From the NCBI RefSeq assembly GCF_012641095.1, contig NZ_JAAVSC010000006.1, forward strand, positions 1 through 64,000: a stretch of DNA of 64,000 nt, written 5' to 3'. The position numbers and the translations under genes are program-made. The notes under the pieces are model-generated. The model was not told the origin of the DNA, ran no database searches, and saw only the letters and a program-made list of their open reading frames with translations. Each line of letters opens with the position of its first letter. The first letter of the stretch is position 1. Below, in pieces: positions 36,697-50,351 of the stretch. Origin of the DNA: Lactobacillus sp. HBUAS51381. GTDB taxonomy: Bacteria; Bacillota; Bacilli; Lactobacillales; Lactobacillaceae.

Positions 36697-38165
36697 TAGT
36701 TTTGACCTCCTAACGTTGGGACTTGTAAATGAAAGTCAGTGTTTTGTTCAAAGACGTAGCCCGCCTTGTACAGCGTGCTTTCGTCAAATGGCCGGCCAAT
36801 CAGTTGCATACCGACGGGTAAGTTGTTGCTGAAACCGGCTGGTAGTGACAGGCCAGGGAGCCCCGCCAAGTTCACGGGAATCGTGAGGATATCGTTCATG
36901 TACATGGTGATTGGGTCCTTAATTTCAGCCCCTAAATCAAAGGCTGGCGTTGGCGCAACCGGCCCCATGATGAAGTCGTGGTCCTTCAAGACGGCCTTAA
37001 AGTCGTTGATGATGACCGTCCGTACCTTGGCGGCCTTTAAGAAGTAGGCGTCGTAGAACCCGGCTGACAGGGAGAAGGTCCCCAGCATGATCCGGCGCTT
37101 GACTTCGTCACCAAAACCTTCAGAACGGGACTTCACGTAGACGTCTTCCAGGTTCTGAACATCCTTGGCCCGGTAGCCGTACCGAATCCCATCGAACCGT
37201 TGTAAGTTGGATGAGGCTTCGGAAGAGGCGATGATGTAGTAAGCGGCGATCCCATACTTGTTGTGTGGAAGGGAAACTTCATCCACCGTGGCCCCCAGCT
37301 TGCGGTAAGTGTCCGCAGCGGCCAGGATAGCCGCCTTGACGTCCTCGTTGACCCCTTCGCCCAAGAATTCTTTGGGCAAGCCAATCCGCAGGCCCTTGAC
37401 GCTGGTAGCATCGTTCAGGTCACCGGCAAAGTCCGGCACGGCCTGCGTTGAGCTGGTTAAGTCGTGATCATCATGCCCGGCAATGGCACTCAAAATGGTG
37501 GCGTTATCCTTAACGCCCCGGGTCAGTGGCCCGATTTGGTCCAGACTAGACCCAAAGGCAATCAGGCCCCACCGAGAAACCCGACCATAAGTCGGCTTCA
37601 TCCCAACGACCCCGTTAAAGGACGCTGGTTGACGAATGGAGCCCCCGGTATCGGTCCCTAATGCGGCAACGACTTGACCAGAGGCCACAGCCGCCGCGGA
37701 ACCACCCGAAGAGCCACCGGGAACCTTGGTTTGGTCCCAAGCGTTCTTGGTTTGCTTGAAGGCCGACGTTTCGGTCGAGCCCCCCATGGCGAATTCATCC
37801 AAGTTGGTCTTCCCAACCGTCACCATCTGGGCGTCGGCGAGCTTCGTGGTCACCGTCGCATCGTAGACGGGCTTGAAGTTTTCAAGAATCTTCGATGCCG
37901 CCGTCGTGGTCAGGCCCTTGGTCACAATGTTGTCCTTGATCGCCACGGGAATCCCGGCCAAGGGCTGGTCGGCGTTAATCCCGGCGGCGTCAATCTTGGC
38001 CGCTTGGTCTAAGGCGGCGTCTTCATTTAAGGCTAGAAAGGCGTCAATCTTAGGATCAGTCGCTTTGATGTTGTCGAAGGTCGCTTGGGTCAGCTCCTTA
38101 GAACTGATCTTCTTGGCCACCAAATCGGCGTGGAGACTGGCGAGATCTTGTTTGAAATAATTCAT
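36696..38165 (-). CDS. gatA: Glutamyl-tRNA(Gln) amidotransferase subunit A
   Basis: 489-residue amidase that releases ammonia from glutamine for GatB. Amidase signature [16 protein letters not shown] near residue 149 with catalytic Ser-cisSer-Lys: Lys in VAIKDNI near 76, Ser in [10 protein letters not shown] near 173. It lies 3 nt after gatC and overlaps gatB by one base. Confidence 0.97.
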   Translation of the reverse strand: MNYFKQDLASLHADLVAKKISSKELTQATFDNIKATDPKIDAFLALNEDAALDQAAKIDAAGINADQPLAGIPVAIKDNIVTKGLTTTAASKILENFKPVYDATVTTKLADAQMVTVGKTNLDEFAMGGSTETSAFKQTKNAWDQTKVPGGSSGGSAAAVASGQVVAALGTDTGGSIRQPASFNGVVGMKPTYGRVSRWGLIAFGSSLDQIGPLTRGVKDNATILSAIAGHDDHDLTSSTQAVPDFAGDLNDATSVKGLRIGLPKEFLGEGVNEDVKAAILAAADTYRKLGATVDEVSLPHNKYGIAAYYIIASSEASSNLQRFDGIRYGYRAKDVQNLEDVYVKSRSEGFGDEVKRRIMLGTFSLSAGFYDAYFLKAAKVRTVIINDFKAVLKDHDFIMGPVAPTPAFDLGAEIKDPITMYMNDILTIPVNLAGLPGLSLPAGFSNNLPVGMQLIGRPFDESTLYKAGYVFEQNTDFHLQVPTLGGQN

Positions 38166-38168
38166 CTG

Positions 38169-38477
38169 TTAGTTATCCTCGCTTTCATCAATGATGGCTG
38201 GTACCTTCACGAAGCCGCGAGCGGCATCCGGTGCGTTCTTAAGCAGCGCTTGACTCTGTCCCCAATTTTCGGCGACATCTTCACGCATCACGTTTAATTG
38301 ATCAGAAACACTACTGGTTGCTTCAACGCCGTCAGTATCAACGTCGCTAAGCGTTTCAAAAAGGCCGATGATGTCATCCAATTGGGGCGTAAAAGCATCC
38401 AACTGGGCATCCGTAAATTCAAGCTTTGCTAAACTCGCAACGTGTTGAACTTGGTCTCGATTAATTCGATTAGCCAT
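38169..38477 (-). CDS. gatC: Glutamyl-tRNA(Gln) amidotransferase subunit C
   Basis: 102 residues from the ATG at 38477 (MANRINRDQVQHVASLAKLE), supported by GAGGG 7 nt upstream; the frame extends a few codons further but without an SD. It is a small helical clamp joining GatA and GatB. The C-terminal APDAARGFVKVPAII motif is typical. It is the first gene of gatCAB-dagK-rlmD. Confidence 0.94.
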   Translation of the reverse strand: MANRINRDQVQHVASLAKLEFTDAQLDAFTPQLDDIIGLFETLSDVDTDGVEATSSVSDQLNVMREDVAENWGQSQALLKNAPDAARGFVKVPAIIDESEDN

Positions 38478-38783
38478 CAATATCCCTCTTTCTAAGTTAT
38501 CCGCATTCACCGTTTATCCCCCACATGCCGGAAGATAAACACACAATAACATTCTACCATATATCCGCGTGCCACCAAAGATTCTGACGGGAAAATGCCG
38601 CCTTTTTTCTGGGACGGTCGTATTCACGCGGCAACTGACCATGAAACCAAGGCGCCACTACCATGAACGCGAGGTGGTTGCTGGCCGCCTTACCGTTCGC
38701 CAAATTTGGTCTGGAACGCGGTGGGCAGGACCGGGAAAAGCCATAGCCCGGTCTTTTCCCTCGCTTTGAGCCGTCAGCCCGCG

Positions 38784-38940
38784 TCTCAAAGACGCCATTT
38801 TCCAAGCAAAACACTTGGAAAATCCCACGGCTGAGACCAAATTTGACTCACTCACGGCTACGTAAGCTATAAACCAACCTTTACGGGTGAACATTGTCAT
38901 TCCAGCGATGTCATCGTGCATTTAGTGACCGTCAGCCACT
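38784..38940. repeat. Dispersed intergenic repeat, copy B (core 38784-38861)
   Basis: Second copy of the repeat at 1-165. The 10-bp stem is 38797-38806 with 38814-38823, around CAAAACA. Relative to copy A the loop differs and one stem pair has changed on both sides. Just upstream, GACCGGG...CCCGGTC (38731-38756 region) forms another hairpin. The 630-nt stretch 38478-39107 holds this repeat and no gene. Confidence 0.75.
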
Positions 38941-39107
38941 CTCTGCTTATCAGGCTGCAGGTGATCACCAGTACTCCGGCACGAGAAGGTAGTCGTTGCT
39001 GAATTCTAACCCTCATCGACTAGCATCGCGACACCGTTCCCTTTCGTACGGAACCGAAAGCCCATCATACCAGTTCCAGCACGGCCTGACAACTCATTTC
39101 ATTGAGA

Positions 39108-39158
39108 GAAAAAGGTTGTGGGTCCTTGCATCCTCAACGACACAAACACCCACAACCT
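39108..39158 (-). terminator. camS terminator
   Basis: Perfect 10-bp stem AGGTTGTGGG/CCCACAACCT (39158-39149 with 39122-39113), 26-nt loop, then five T on the minus strand, 10 nt after the camS stop. Confidence 0.8.
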
Positions 39159-39167
39159 CATTAATTT

Positions 39168-40313
39168 TTAGTAACTATTAAAGACGTGACTGGTAAATTT
39201 CTTCGAGCCCGTCGAACGGGAGAGGAAGCTTTGCACCCCGTCTGTCGAGGACACCGTAATGTCAATCGGCACACCGGACGGCAAGTACTTCTGGGCCGCC
39301 GTTTGGAGATACTGCGTAAAGCTGATAATTTCCGTTTGGCTGTAGAACTGAATCGTAATGTTCACGTGCATCCCTTGCAGGTTCTTACCGTTGTAGCGAG
39401 CCTGTGCGGTCACCCCACTCAGGTTCGGGAAGAAGTTCTCAACCTGAGTCTTGAAGTTCGTGAAGGAACTCTCGTCGTTACTGTTCGGGCTGCTGGACCC
39501 ACTTTCGATTGGGAAGACGTAATTCTTGTCTCCCAGCGGCGTCCACGTCTTAATACTCGTGGCCCCCGCCTTATTGTTGGAATAGGCCAGGAACGTTCCG
39601 CCGACCAGACTGTCGTTAGAGGCCTGCCGGTAAACGGCAATCACGATGGGCACATTCTTCAGCGCGGACTTCTTACGTAAGCGTTGTAAGACCGTATCGG
39701 CCGCCTTCTTCGCGTAGGCTTCACCGGCCGCCTTGTCAATCTTCGTTTCGTAAGTGGCCCCGTACTGGGTCTTCTTGTAGTAATCCACCGAGTTCACGGC
39801 AATCCCAATTGTGACCCCACCCAACGACAACTTATTGTCTTTTTGGGTCATGTAGTCCTGTTCTTCCAGGGCTTGGATGTAAACTGGGTTCCGTTTCGTT
39901 GGCGACGTTGAGCCGTTGCTAGCTGGGTTCAGCCCATCCGGATTGGACTTGGACTTACGATCCAGCCAGTTCTGAACGGTCGAAGAATCGAGGTATTGGC
40001 CTTCCTGGAAAACATACTTCTTGGTGGAAAAGACCTTCTTAGAAACGCTCAACATCCCGTTCTCAAAGCTCTTCAGATTGTAAGTATTGCCGGAGTCTTG
40101 ACTGTTCGTGACCCCCCGCGACTTACTGGTCTGATAGTGGCCACTCTTAATGACCCCTTCGTAGTCCCCATCCGAAGATTGTCCCGTCAACTGGGTCCCA
40201 CCAGTTTTGTTACTTCCGGAACCAGAAGACATGCTGGAACTACTTAAATTACCACACGCAGCCAAAAATAAGGGTACCGCGGCCAACGCGATAAAAGTTC
40301 GTAACCGTTTCAC
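39168..40313 (-). CDS. camS: CamS-family sex pheromone lipoprotein
   Basis: 381 residues from a GTG at 40313, chosen because AGGAGG lies 9 nt upstream; the longer frame to 40340 would include the SD itself. Lipoprotein signal peptide with lipobox LAAC near residue 20, Ser/Gly-rich linker, then the CamS domain (GVTIGIAVNSVDYYKK; VPIVIAVYRQASNDSLVGG). In enterococci and staphylococci the signal peptide of CamS yields pheromone-like peptides; the function of the domain is unknown. It is the third gene of pcrA-ligA-camS, a conserved lactobacillar order. Confidence 0.9.
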   Translation of the reverse strand: MKRLRTFIALAAVPLFLAACGNLSSSSMSSGSGSNKTGGTQLTGQSSDGDYEGVIKSGHYQTSKSRGVTNSQDSGNTYNLKSFENGMLSVSKKVFSTKKYVFQEGQYLDSSTVQNWLDRKSKSNPDGLNPASNGSTSPTKRNPVYIQALEEQDYMTQKDNKLSLGGVTIGIAVNSVDYYKKTQYGATYETKIDKAAGEAYAKKAADTVLQRLRKKSALKNVPIVIAVYRQASNDSLVGGTFLAYSNNKAGATSIKTWTPLGDKNYVFPIESGSSSPNSNDESSFTNFKTQVENFFPNLSGVTAQARYNGKNLQGMHVNITIQFYSQTEIISFTQYLQTAAQKYLPSGVPIDITVSSTDGVQSFLSRSTGSKKFTSHVFNSY

Positions 40314-40336
40314 GACTTGTTTCCTCCTAAAGGTCA

Positions 40337-44655
<4,319 letters not shown>

Positions 44656-44681
44656 AATCCTCTCTGTAGTTAGTCCTGATT

Positions 44682-44690
44682 ATTATAGCA
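44682..44690 (-). promoter_or_regulatory. Extended -10 promoter of pcrA
   Basis: Minus-strand TGCTATAAT with no good -35. The stretch 44691-44974 upstream has nothing else I can name. Confidence 0.5.
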
Positions 44691-44974
44691 AAATTCTACG
44701 GGTAACGACACCGCTAGACCCCAAATGACCCGGGATTTAACCATCCCTTAAGCCGCGTTTGCGCGTCACCCTTACTGATTTTTAAGTATTCGACAAGCCC
44801 ATCCCCAGCGTTGCCAATTACGCACACATGTTCCCCTTTTCTAATCCTTCCCCATTTTACCAAACCTTATCCGGAACGCCCACCCCTTTGCCCGATTTTT
44901 CCAAAACGCTTATGATTTTGCTAATCATTCGGCCGGCCAGCGCTGATTTAGCTGGACTGCGTGCGATCCACGAA

Positions 44975-45019
44975 CAAAACTGCACTGCCCCGGAACACCT
45001 TCTCCCGGAACAATGCAGT
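44975..45019 (-). terminator. Terminator of the PurK-like gene
   Basis: 15-bp stem (45019-45005 with 44993-44979, three G-U pairs) followed by TTTTG on the minus strand, 18 nt after the stop. Confidence 0.7.
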
Positions 45020-45036
45020 CATTATGGTTTATTCAC

Positions 45037-46209
45037 TTATTGATCGGACGTGGGCCGATTCTGATCATCCGGCGTACTTACCGCGTCGGACCAGATGTTT
45101 GTGTCGTCTAATTGATCGAGGATGGGTTTAATGCTGTCGCCTTGAACCGCAATATGGCCCATAATGTCATCGTCTTGTTGTTTCTTCAGGTGGTAGAACG
45201 TAAAGTGCCAGTTTGCTTTCAACTGCCACTGCGTCCGCATGGCCGGCAACTGCGCCTTGGTGAAGGCCGCGGTGACCGCCGGCGTTAAAATGTGGGCCGA
45301 GGCCAACGGTAAGCCGGCAATGGCCCGCAAATGTTGATCGAACTCCGTCACGTTGGCTGCGGCTTCAAAGACGTATCCCGTCTCACTCGGTGCCGGCACA
45401 ATCTTCTTAACGTAGATGGCTCCGCTACTGGTAAGGTAGAAGGAGACTTCAAAGACCCCCACGTAACTGACATGTTTGGTGACTTCGGTGGCGATGCGTT
45501 GAATTTCGCCGGCCACCGCATCGTCAACTTGTGCGGGGACCCAGGTCCGGACCGGCCGATCATCGACCGACTGAACCTCGGTGATGGGAAAGGCCTGACC
45601 GTTGCCGTCCTGATCACGCGCCACGATGATCGAATACTCCCGGTCATAGGCAATCTGGGACTCCAGAATATAGGTGCCCCAGTCCAAGAGTCCCGCGGCC
45701 TTGGCAATGTCCGTTTGCGTCTTGATTACCAGTTCCCTGCCCCGCGACCATTCCTTTTGAATCGGCTTCAACACGCAGGGATAACCGATGGCGTTGATGG
45801 ATTGGTACACGTCATCGAGGTTAATGATCGTCGCGTACGGCGCGATGTTGACGTTTAATTGTTCAAAGAATGCCCGTTCCAACAGCCGATCCTGCATCAT
45901 TTCGAGCATATCTGAACCCTGAGGAACCCGCGTGTACTGGGCTAAGAATTTCACAACGCTGGTGCTGACCTGATCGGAATCGTATACGATGGCCGCACAG
46001 CTCTCTGCAAAATGCTGCAGTTTATCGCTATCCTTATTACTGCCGACCGCTTTAAAGTCCGCTAACTGTAATGCCTCGCTGGTTTCATCGGCACCGTATG
46101 CCCCGACACGTAAGCCCATCTTCCGGGCGGTCGTGACCAGCATCGCTGCGTTGGCACTGCTCCCGATCACCCCAATGGTATCTCCAGGATATAAGACTGT
46201 GTTCGCCAA
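45037..46209 (-). CDS. ATP-grasp protein, divergent PurK paralogue
   Basis: 390 residues with the layout of N5-carboxyaminoimidazole ribonucleotide synthase: Rossmann-like N-terminus (IGVIGSSANAAMLVTTARKMG), ATP-grasp core (YPCVLKPIQKEWSRGRELVIK; YDREYSIIVAR) and the PurK tail (FDQHLRAIAGLPLASA). However, the glycine-rich RRGGYDGKG loop is lost, and where PurK has NEIAPRPHNSG with metal-binding Glu and Asn this protein has KKIVPAPSETG. It is therefore likely not an active PurK. It lies apart from pur genes, next to xpt, an arrangement seen in other lactobacilli. Confidence 0.78.
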   Translation of the reverse strand: MANTVLYPGDTIGVIGSSANAAMLVTTARKMGLRVGAYGADETSEALQLADFKAVGSNKDSDKLQHFAESCAAIVYDSDQVSTSVVKFLAQYTRVPQGSDMLEMMQDRLLERAFFEQLNVNIAPYATIINLDDVYQSINAIGYPCVLKPIQKEWSRGRELVIKTQTDIAKAAGLLDWGTYILESQIAYDREYSIIVARDQDGNGQAFPITEVQSVDDRPVRTWVPAQVDDAVAGEIQRIATEVTKHVSYVGVFEVSFYLTSSGAIYVKKIVPAPSETGYVFEAAANVTEFDQHLRAIAGLPLASAHILTPAVTAAFTKAQLPAMRTQWQLKANWHFTFYHLKKQQDDDIMGHIAVQGDSIKPILDQLDDTNIWSDAVSTPDDQNRPTSDQ

Positions 46210-46315
46210 TTTGCTCCCTACTTTCTCACTCAGATTTTAATGACACGACGCTTAGCCGTCACCTTCATGCACTATTTTAAAGTTTGCGTGGTGAATAAAC
46301 AAGCAACGTGTTTAG

Positions 46316-46891
46316 TTAATCGTTTGCAAAGATAACCGTGTTATCCTCAAAGGCGGCGATGCTGGCCAAGGCTTCCAGTTGAATGCCGGCATCTTCCACC
46401 ATCTTGTGGCCCTTCTGGAACCGTTTCTCAATCACGACACCGACGCCGGCCACCTCAATCTGAGCGGTCTTGGCAATGTCCAGTAGACCCTGAACCGCCT
46501 GTCCGTTGGCCAAAAAGTCGTCGATGATGAGTACCCGATCGTCGGGACTTAAGAAGCGTCGGTCGATCGAAATATCGTTGTTGACCTGCTTGGTATACGA
46601 GAAGACCTTCGCCGTGTACAGGTGATCCGTCAGCGTCAGGCTCTTGTGCTTCCGCGCAAATATCACCGGAACATTGAGGTGTAACCCGGTCAAGACCGCC
46701 GGGGCAATCCCCGAAGACTCCACCGTCAAAATCTTGGTAATCCCTGCATCGGCAAAACGCCGCGCAAATTCGGCGCCCAGTTGGTCCATCAGTTGGGGAT
46801 CAACTTGGTGATTCAAAAAGTTATCGACCTTCAAGACGTTTCCCGGTAACACCGTTCCGTCTTGACGAATGCGATCCTCTAAAAGTTTCAT
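46316..46891 (-). CDS. xpt: Xanthine phosphoribosyltransferase
   Basis: 191-residue purine salvage enzyme converting xanthine and PRPP to XMP. The PRPP-binding motif [17 protein letters not shown] near residue 123 and N-terminal [10 protein letters not shown] are typical of Xpt. The leader (46892-47022) has a GGTGGGCTTCACCC-type hairpin but no purine riboswitch core. Confidence 0.94.
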   Translation of the reverse strand: MKLLEDRIRQDGTVLPGNVLKVDNFLNHQVDPQLMDQLGAEFARRFADAGITKILTVESSGIAPAVLTGLHLNVPVIFARKHKSLTLTDHLYTAKVFSYTKQVNNDISIDRRFLSPDDRVLIIDDFLANGQAVQGLLDIAKTAQIEVAGVGVVIEKRFQKGHKMVEDAGIQLEALASIAAFEDNTVIFAND

Positions 46892-47022
46892 GACAACGCG
46901 GCCTCCATTTATTGATTGTGCGTCGCGGCTGGGTGGGCTTCACCCCCGTGACGACTCGTTATTCTTATTCTACCTGATTGAACCTTAAAAACACAACGCC
47001 CGGCGGCGACATTTACCAAGGC

Positions 47023-47931
47023 TTAACCAATCCACAATCCCAACAATTCCGCCAGTACCGTGGTCAGTGCTAAGATGGCCAGGTTTCTCACGGCTAAAAT
47101 AAAAGTCTGTTTTTTTACCTGAATCCGGAAAAAAGCGACCACATTTCGGTAGATTAGTGGGATACTGATGAGGGACAATAACGACCAACTGGGCAAATCA
47201 CCCAGCAGGACGCTGGCAATCAAGGACAGATACCCGACAATATAAAATCCCGCAAATAACCACAGCGCACGTGATTTGCCCAAATAATAGACAATCGTCT
47301 TGCGGTTTAAGTCCAGGTCCTCCTGCGCATCACAGATGTTATTGGCCAGCAACAGGGCCGCAATCGCCGTGACGGCAATCCCCGAGGCCAACAACACACG
47401 CAACATCACCATTCCCGTGAACTGCCCCGTCTGATAGAGGTTGAGGTACACGGTAATCAGCATGATGAGGTAGCCCATCGTAAAGCCGGCGAAGAACTCC
47501 CCAGTCGGTGTGCCCGATAACGGTCGGGGTCCCCCGGCGTAGAGGTACCCGACTAGAAAACACAGCACGCCCATCACCAACAACGGCCAACCGGTGACCC
47601 AGACCAAATACAGGCCAATGATCCCGGCGACCACGGCGAAGCTCGCCATTAACGCAAAGATTCGGTGAACTTTCAGGTGCTGCACACCAATGATATTGGT
47701 TTTCTTTTTCCACTCTGCCGCTTGATTGCCGGCCTTGGTGTAGTCCTGGTAGTTATCGTTGATGTCAACGGCCATGTTGAAGAGTAGCATGGCCACGAAG
47801 AACCACGCCGTGACCGCCCAGTTCAGCTGATGAAAGTTCGCTTGAACAAAGATCAGCCCTAATAAAAACGGCCACACCGACGCGATTTTCGCCTTAATTT
47901 CCACCAATTCCAAAAAGATATTCAGTGTCAC
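47023..47931 (-). CDS. menA: 1,4-dihydroxy-2-naphthoate prenyltransferase (MenA)
   Basis: 302 residues from a GTG at 47931, chosen because GGGGGGAT precedes it; the open frame reaches 48081 but overlaps the divergent gene. UbiA-family membrane protein with about eight or nine helices. Asp-rich motifs: NMAVDINDNYQDYTKAG near residue 58 and DAQEDLDLNRKT near 190. It joins a prenyl chain to DHNA to make demethylmenaquinone. Divergent from the polyprenyl diphosphate synthase gene that supplies the chain. Confidence 0.9.
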   Translation of the reverse strand: MTLNIFLELVEIKAKIASVWPFLLGLIFVQANFHQLNWAVTAWFFVAMLLFNMAVDINDNYQDYTKAGNQAAEWKKKTNIIGVQHLKVHRIFALMASFAVVAGIIGLYLVWVTGWPLLVMGVLCFLVGYLYAGGPRPLSGTPTGEFFAGFTMGYLIMLITVYLNLYQTGQFTGMVMLRVLLASGIAVTAIAALLLANNICDAQEDLDLNRKTIVYYLGKSRALWLFAGFYIVGYLSLIASVLLGDLPSWSLLSLISIPLIYRNVVAFFRIQVKKQTFILAVRNLAILALTTVLAELLGLWIG

Positions 47932-47976
47932 GTTAATCCCCCCGAAAATGAATTCTAAATAGATGATAACCTTTAT

Positions 47977-48005
47977 TTGACAACGTTTCCACATGTCGGT
48001 AAGAT
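47977..48005 (+). promoter_or_regulatory. Promoter of the polyprenyl synthase gene, overlapping the menA promoter
   Basis: Plus strand TTGACA (47977-47982), 17-nt spacer, TAAGAT (48000-48005). The minus strand has TTGTCA over nearly the same bases with TATTTA 16 nt on, so the two divergent -35 regions overlap and the genes are probably co-controlled. Confidence 0.7.
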
Positions 48006-48036
48006 AAATTTTAACGTATACATAGTGAGGTGCAGT

Positions 48037-49014
48037 ATGGATCGACAACTTTGGCGGCAATTTCCCCAGGTGGAACCGCAACTCGTCGCGCTACAAGACT
48101 ACTTGTTAGCCGCGGTCCAGTTAGATAACCAACCCATCCACAGTAAAATATTAGCGCTCTTAAACGCCGGCGGTAAGCTTCTGCGCCCCGGTTACTTTTA
48201 TTTATTCGCCGCATTTGGCGATCAGGCAACGCCGGAACAACTGCGCGCAGGCGCGGCCGCGTTGGAGATTCTCCACGTCGGCACGTTGATTCACGACGAC
48301 GTGATCGATGAATCGCCCACGCGGCGCGGCGTCCGGACGATTCAGATGAAATACGGCCAGCGTAACGCGATTTACGCCGGCGACTTTATGTTCACCGCGT
48401 ACTTTAACCAAGTGCTCAAATCCACAACGGAACGTGACTTGATTCAAAGTCACATTGACGCCATGCATCGCATCTTACAAGGCGAGCTGAGTCAAATGGC
48501 CTTAAATTACCAGGAGAACATCAGCATTGACGCCTACCTCAGAGAAATTGCGGGTAAGACGGCGGAACTCTTTGCGCTGAGCTGTTATCAGGGTGCACGC
48601 TTAGCTGCCGCCCCGGCCGAAGTGATCACGAAGGCCCGAGAGATTGGTCTCGCCATTGGGAGTGCCTACCAGATCCTGGACGACATTCTCGACTACGCCG
48701 GCGATCCCAGGAAGACCCGCAAGCCGGTTCTCGAAGACCTGCGCTCCGGTGTCTACTCTTTGCCCCTGATTCTTGCGATTCCGCAGGCGCCACGTGATTT
48801 TCACCGTCTCCTGAAGAAGAAACAGGCGATGACCACGGCTGACATTGCGGCGGTCCAGGCCCTCGTCGACCAGCATGCCGGCGTGGCCAAGGCCCGCGAA
48901 CTGGCCACCCGGCTCACGGATCAGGCGCTCGCCGCCATCGCACAGCTCCCCGCGGGTCAGAACCAGACCGACCTGACGACGCTGACGAAACTGTTGCTTC
49001 GCCGCGATCACTAG
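48037..49014 (+). CDS. Polyprenyl (heptaprenyl-type) diphosphate synthase
   Basis: 325 residues from the ATG at 48037 (MDRQLWRQFPQV), with GTGAGGTG upstream; the frame is open 20 codons earlier, across the promoter. Trans-prenyl synthase fold: first Asp-rich motif HDDVIDESPTRRG near residue 85, second DDILDYAGD near 213, GGKLLRPG near the start. It makes the menaquinone side chain. Paired with menA and, through menaquinone, with cydABCD downstream. Confidence 0.92.
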   Translation: MDRQLWRQFPQVEPQLVALQDYLLAAVQLDNQPIHSKILALLNAGGKLLRPGYFYLFAAFGDQATPEQLRAGAAALEILHVGTLIHDDVIDESPTRRGVRTIQMKYGQRNAIYAGDFMFTAYFNQVLKSTTERDLIQSHIDAMHRILQGELSQMALNYQENISIDAYLREIAGKTAELFALSCYQGARLAAAPAEVITKAREIGLAIGSAYQILDDILDYAGDPRKTRKPVLEDLRSGVYSLPLILAIPQAPRDFHRLLKKKQAMTTADIAAVQALVDQHAGVAKARELATRLTDQALAAIAQLPAGQNQTDLTTLTKLLLRRDH

Positions 49015-49156
49015 CTGGTACTCCCCACTATACAGGACGGCTTTTCAGAAGTCGCGTGCGACCTTCGCCAATCGTCTTTAGCCACCAAATGACCAAGCGA
49101 TTAGACGATGGTGGGGCACAACTGATGCCCTTTGGCTCATTTGAACAGTCACCTTT

Positions 49157-49187
49157 AGCCATCAACTTCGCGGTTGATGGCTTTTTA
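49157..49187 (+). terminator. Terminator of the polyprenyl synthase gene
   Basis: Perfect 10-bp stem AGCCATCAAC/GTTGATGGCT with a 6-nt loop (49157-49182) and five T. The stretch 49188-49564 has an imperfect hairpin at 49289-49335 and nothing coding I can support. Confidence 0.85.
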
Positions 49188-49564
49188 CGGTCGTCCGTTA
49201 AACACTCGAACGACCCGTTGCGCACTATCCCGACCAGCCATTAATCATTCGGACAATTAATCGATTCAACGTCTTAAGGGCTAGATACGATTGCGATCCC
49301 CTTCGCTTGTCATTTAAGGGGCCGTTACGTATCATGACAGTTGAGCCCAGCACTTAATCAAATAGAATCACTTCAACCATTCGATGAAAGCGTACCATTA
49401 CCCAATCTACAAGCGTGACACCCAACCATCCGATACCAGTATCAAGCAATCTACCAACATAAACACACATCCTGCACCACCAGATACCGGCACACACAAC
49501 ACCTGCCCCGAGAGTACCCGTCTCGGGGCCAAACGCTGGACTCGATCCACGTTTTACGGCAACA

Positions 49565-49600
49565 GAAAAACCTCTGATCAACCCAATCAGAGGTTTTTTT
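49565..49600. terminator. Bidirectional terminator after the YefM/YoeB operon
   Basis: Perfect stem AACCTCTGAT/ATCAGAGGTT (49569-49578 with 49586-49595), flanked by A-run on the left and T-run on the right, 80 nt after the yoeB stop. Confidence 0.8.
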
Positions 49601-49679
49601 AACCGGTTAAAGCGAACGTATATTCGTCTACTTGTGGAATTAACGTCAAACTTACGAAAACTGAAATGACACCTCAACG

Positions 49680-49949
49680 TCATTTTGCATAATGATAACG
49701 ACATTGCACGACAATAATCGAATCGCTGGTCACGTAATATACTAGACGATTTACCTTATCAATGCGCCTTGACCAGCCATGATCGCCTCGATACTTTAAC
49801 GGTTCCGGTTTACCAATACCTTCGAAGGGATGTCGTTGAATATCATCAATTAATTTGTTGATAACCCTTAACGTTTTACGATCCTGTACTTGCCAATAAC
49901 AATACTCATCCCAACCCTGATCGGTAAATGCTATCTTATCAATTTTCAT
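49680..49949 (-). CDS. yoeB: Toxin YoeB (Txe) family mRNA interferase
   Basis: 89-residue ribosome-dependent mRNA endonuclease of the RelE superfamily. Family residues are visible: HPFEGIGKPEPLKY with the catalytic Glu near residue 45, SRRID with Arg near 64, and the terminal CRYHYAK with His. It overlaps the antitoxin gene by 11 nt, as in other yefM-yoeB pairs. Confidence 0.93.
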   Translation of the reverse strand: MKIDKIAFTDQGWDEYCYWQVQDRKTLRVINKLIDDIQRHPFEGIGKPEPLKYRGDHGWSRRIDKVNRLVYYVTSDSIIVVQCRYHYAK

Positions 49950-50220
49950 CTACAGCGTGCCGCCAATCCTCAACTGATAGAGTCTTAAGATGTCCACTGT
50001 TCATTTGGTCAATCGACTTATCCAGCGCCTTACGATTTTCATTAGAGCCTAAAATATAGAGGGTCTCTTGCCAAGATCGAAACTCCGATTCTGACATTAA
50101 GACAACATTTCTATTTTTAGGCTTGGTAATAATCACGTGTTCATTATAATCAACGACATCATCGGTTAAACTTTTAAGGTTTTTCCGAGCGTCTGTAATG
50201 TTGGTCGCCGTAGTTGCCAT
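49939..50220 (-). CDS. yefM: Antitoxin YefM (Phd/YefM family)
   Basis: 93 residues from the ATG at 50220 (MATTATNITDARKNL), since AAGAAAGGTGG lies upstream of it; the frame extends nine codons back over this SD. N-terminal DNA-binding Phd/YefM fold (ITDARKNLKSLTDDV; VIITKPKNRNVVLMSESEF) and a disordered C-terminus that wraps the toxin. It represses its own promoter. Confidence 0.92.
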   Translation of the reverse strand: MATTATNITDARKNLKSLTDDVVDYNEHVIITKPKNRNVVLMSESEFRSWQETLYILGSNENRKALDKSIDQMNSGHLKTLSVEDWRHAVDEN

Positions 50221-50240
50221 GGATACATGCCACCTTTCTT

Positions 50241-50302
50241 TGTACAAGTTTATTATATCATAAAATGTACATAAAATCGTACGCTTTATAGAAAAACGTA
50301 CA
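50241..50302. promoter_or_regulatory. YefM operator array and extended -10 promoter
   Basis: TGTACA at 50241-50246 and 50266-50271, CGTACG at 50278-50283, CGTACA at 50297-50302. The middle two are 12 bp centre to centre, the spacing known for E. coli YefM sites with the TGTACA core. TGATATAAT (50258-50250 region, minus strand) is an extended -10 between the first two. Confidence 0.65.
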
Positions 50303-50351
50303 AATATAATAACGAGCTCGTTCTTACCTCAAAATAGGAAAGCCTAACCCC

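Noticed and set aside
46892-47022. Purine riboswitch before xpt
   Set aside because: The conserved three-way-junction core cannot be found, only a short GC hairpin.
49384-49602. Open frame of 72 codons before the bidirectional terminator
   Set aside because: It runs through the terminator stem, has no SD, and is rich in His/Pro/Thr without any domain.
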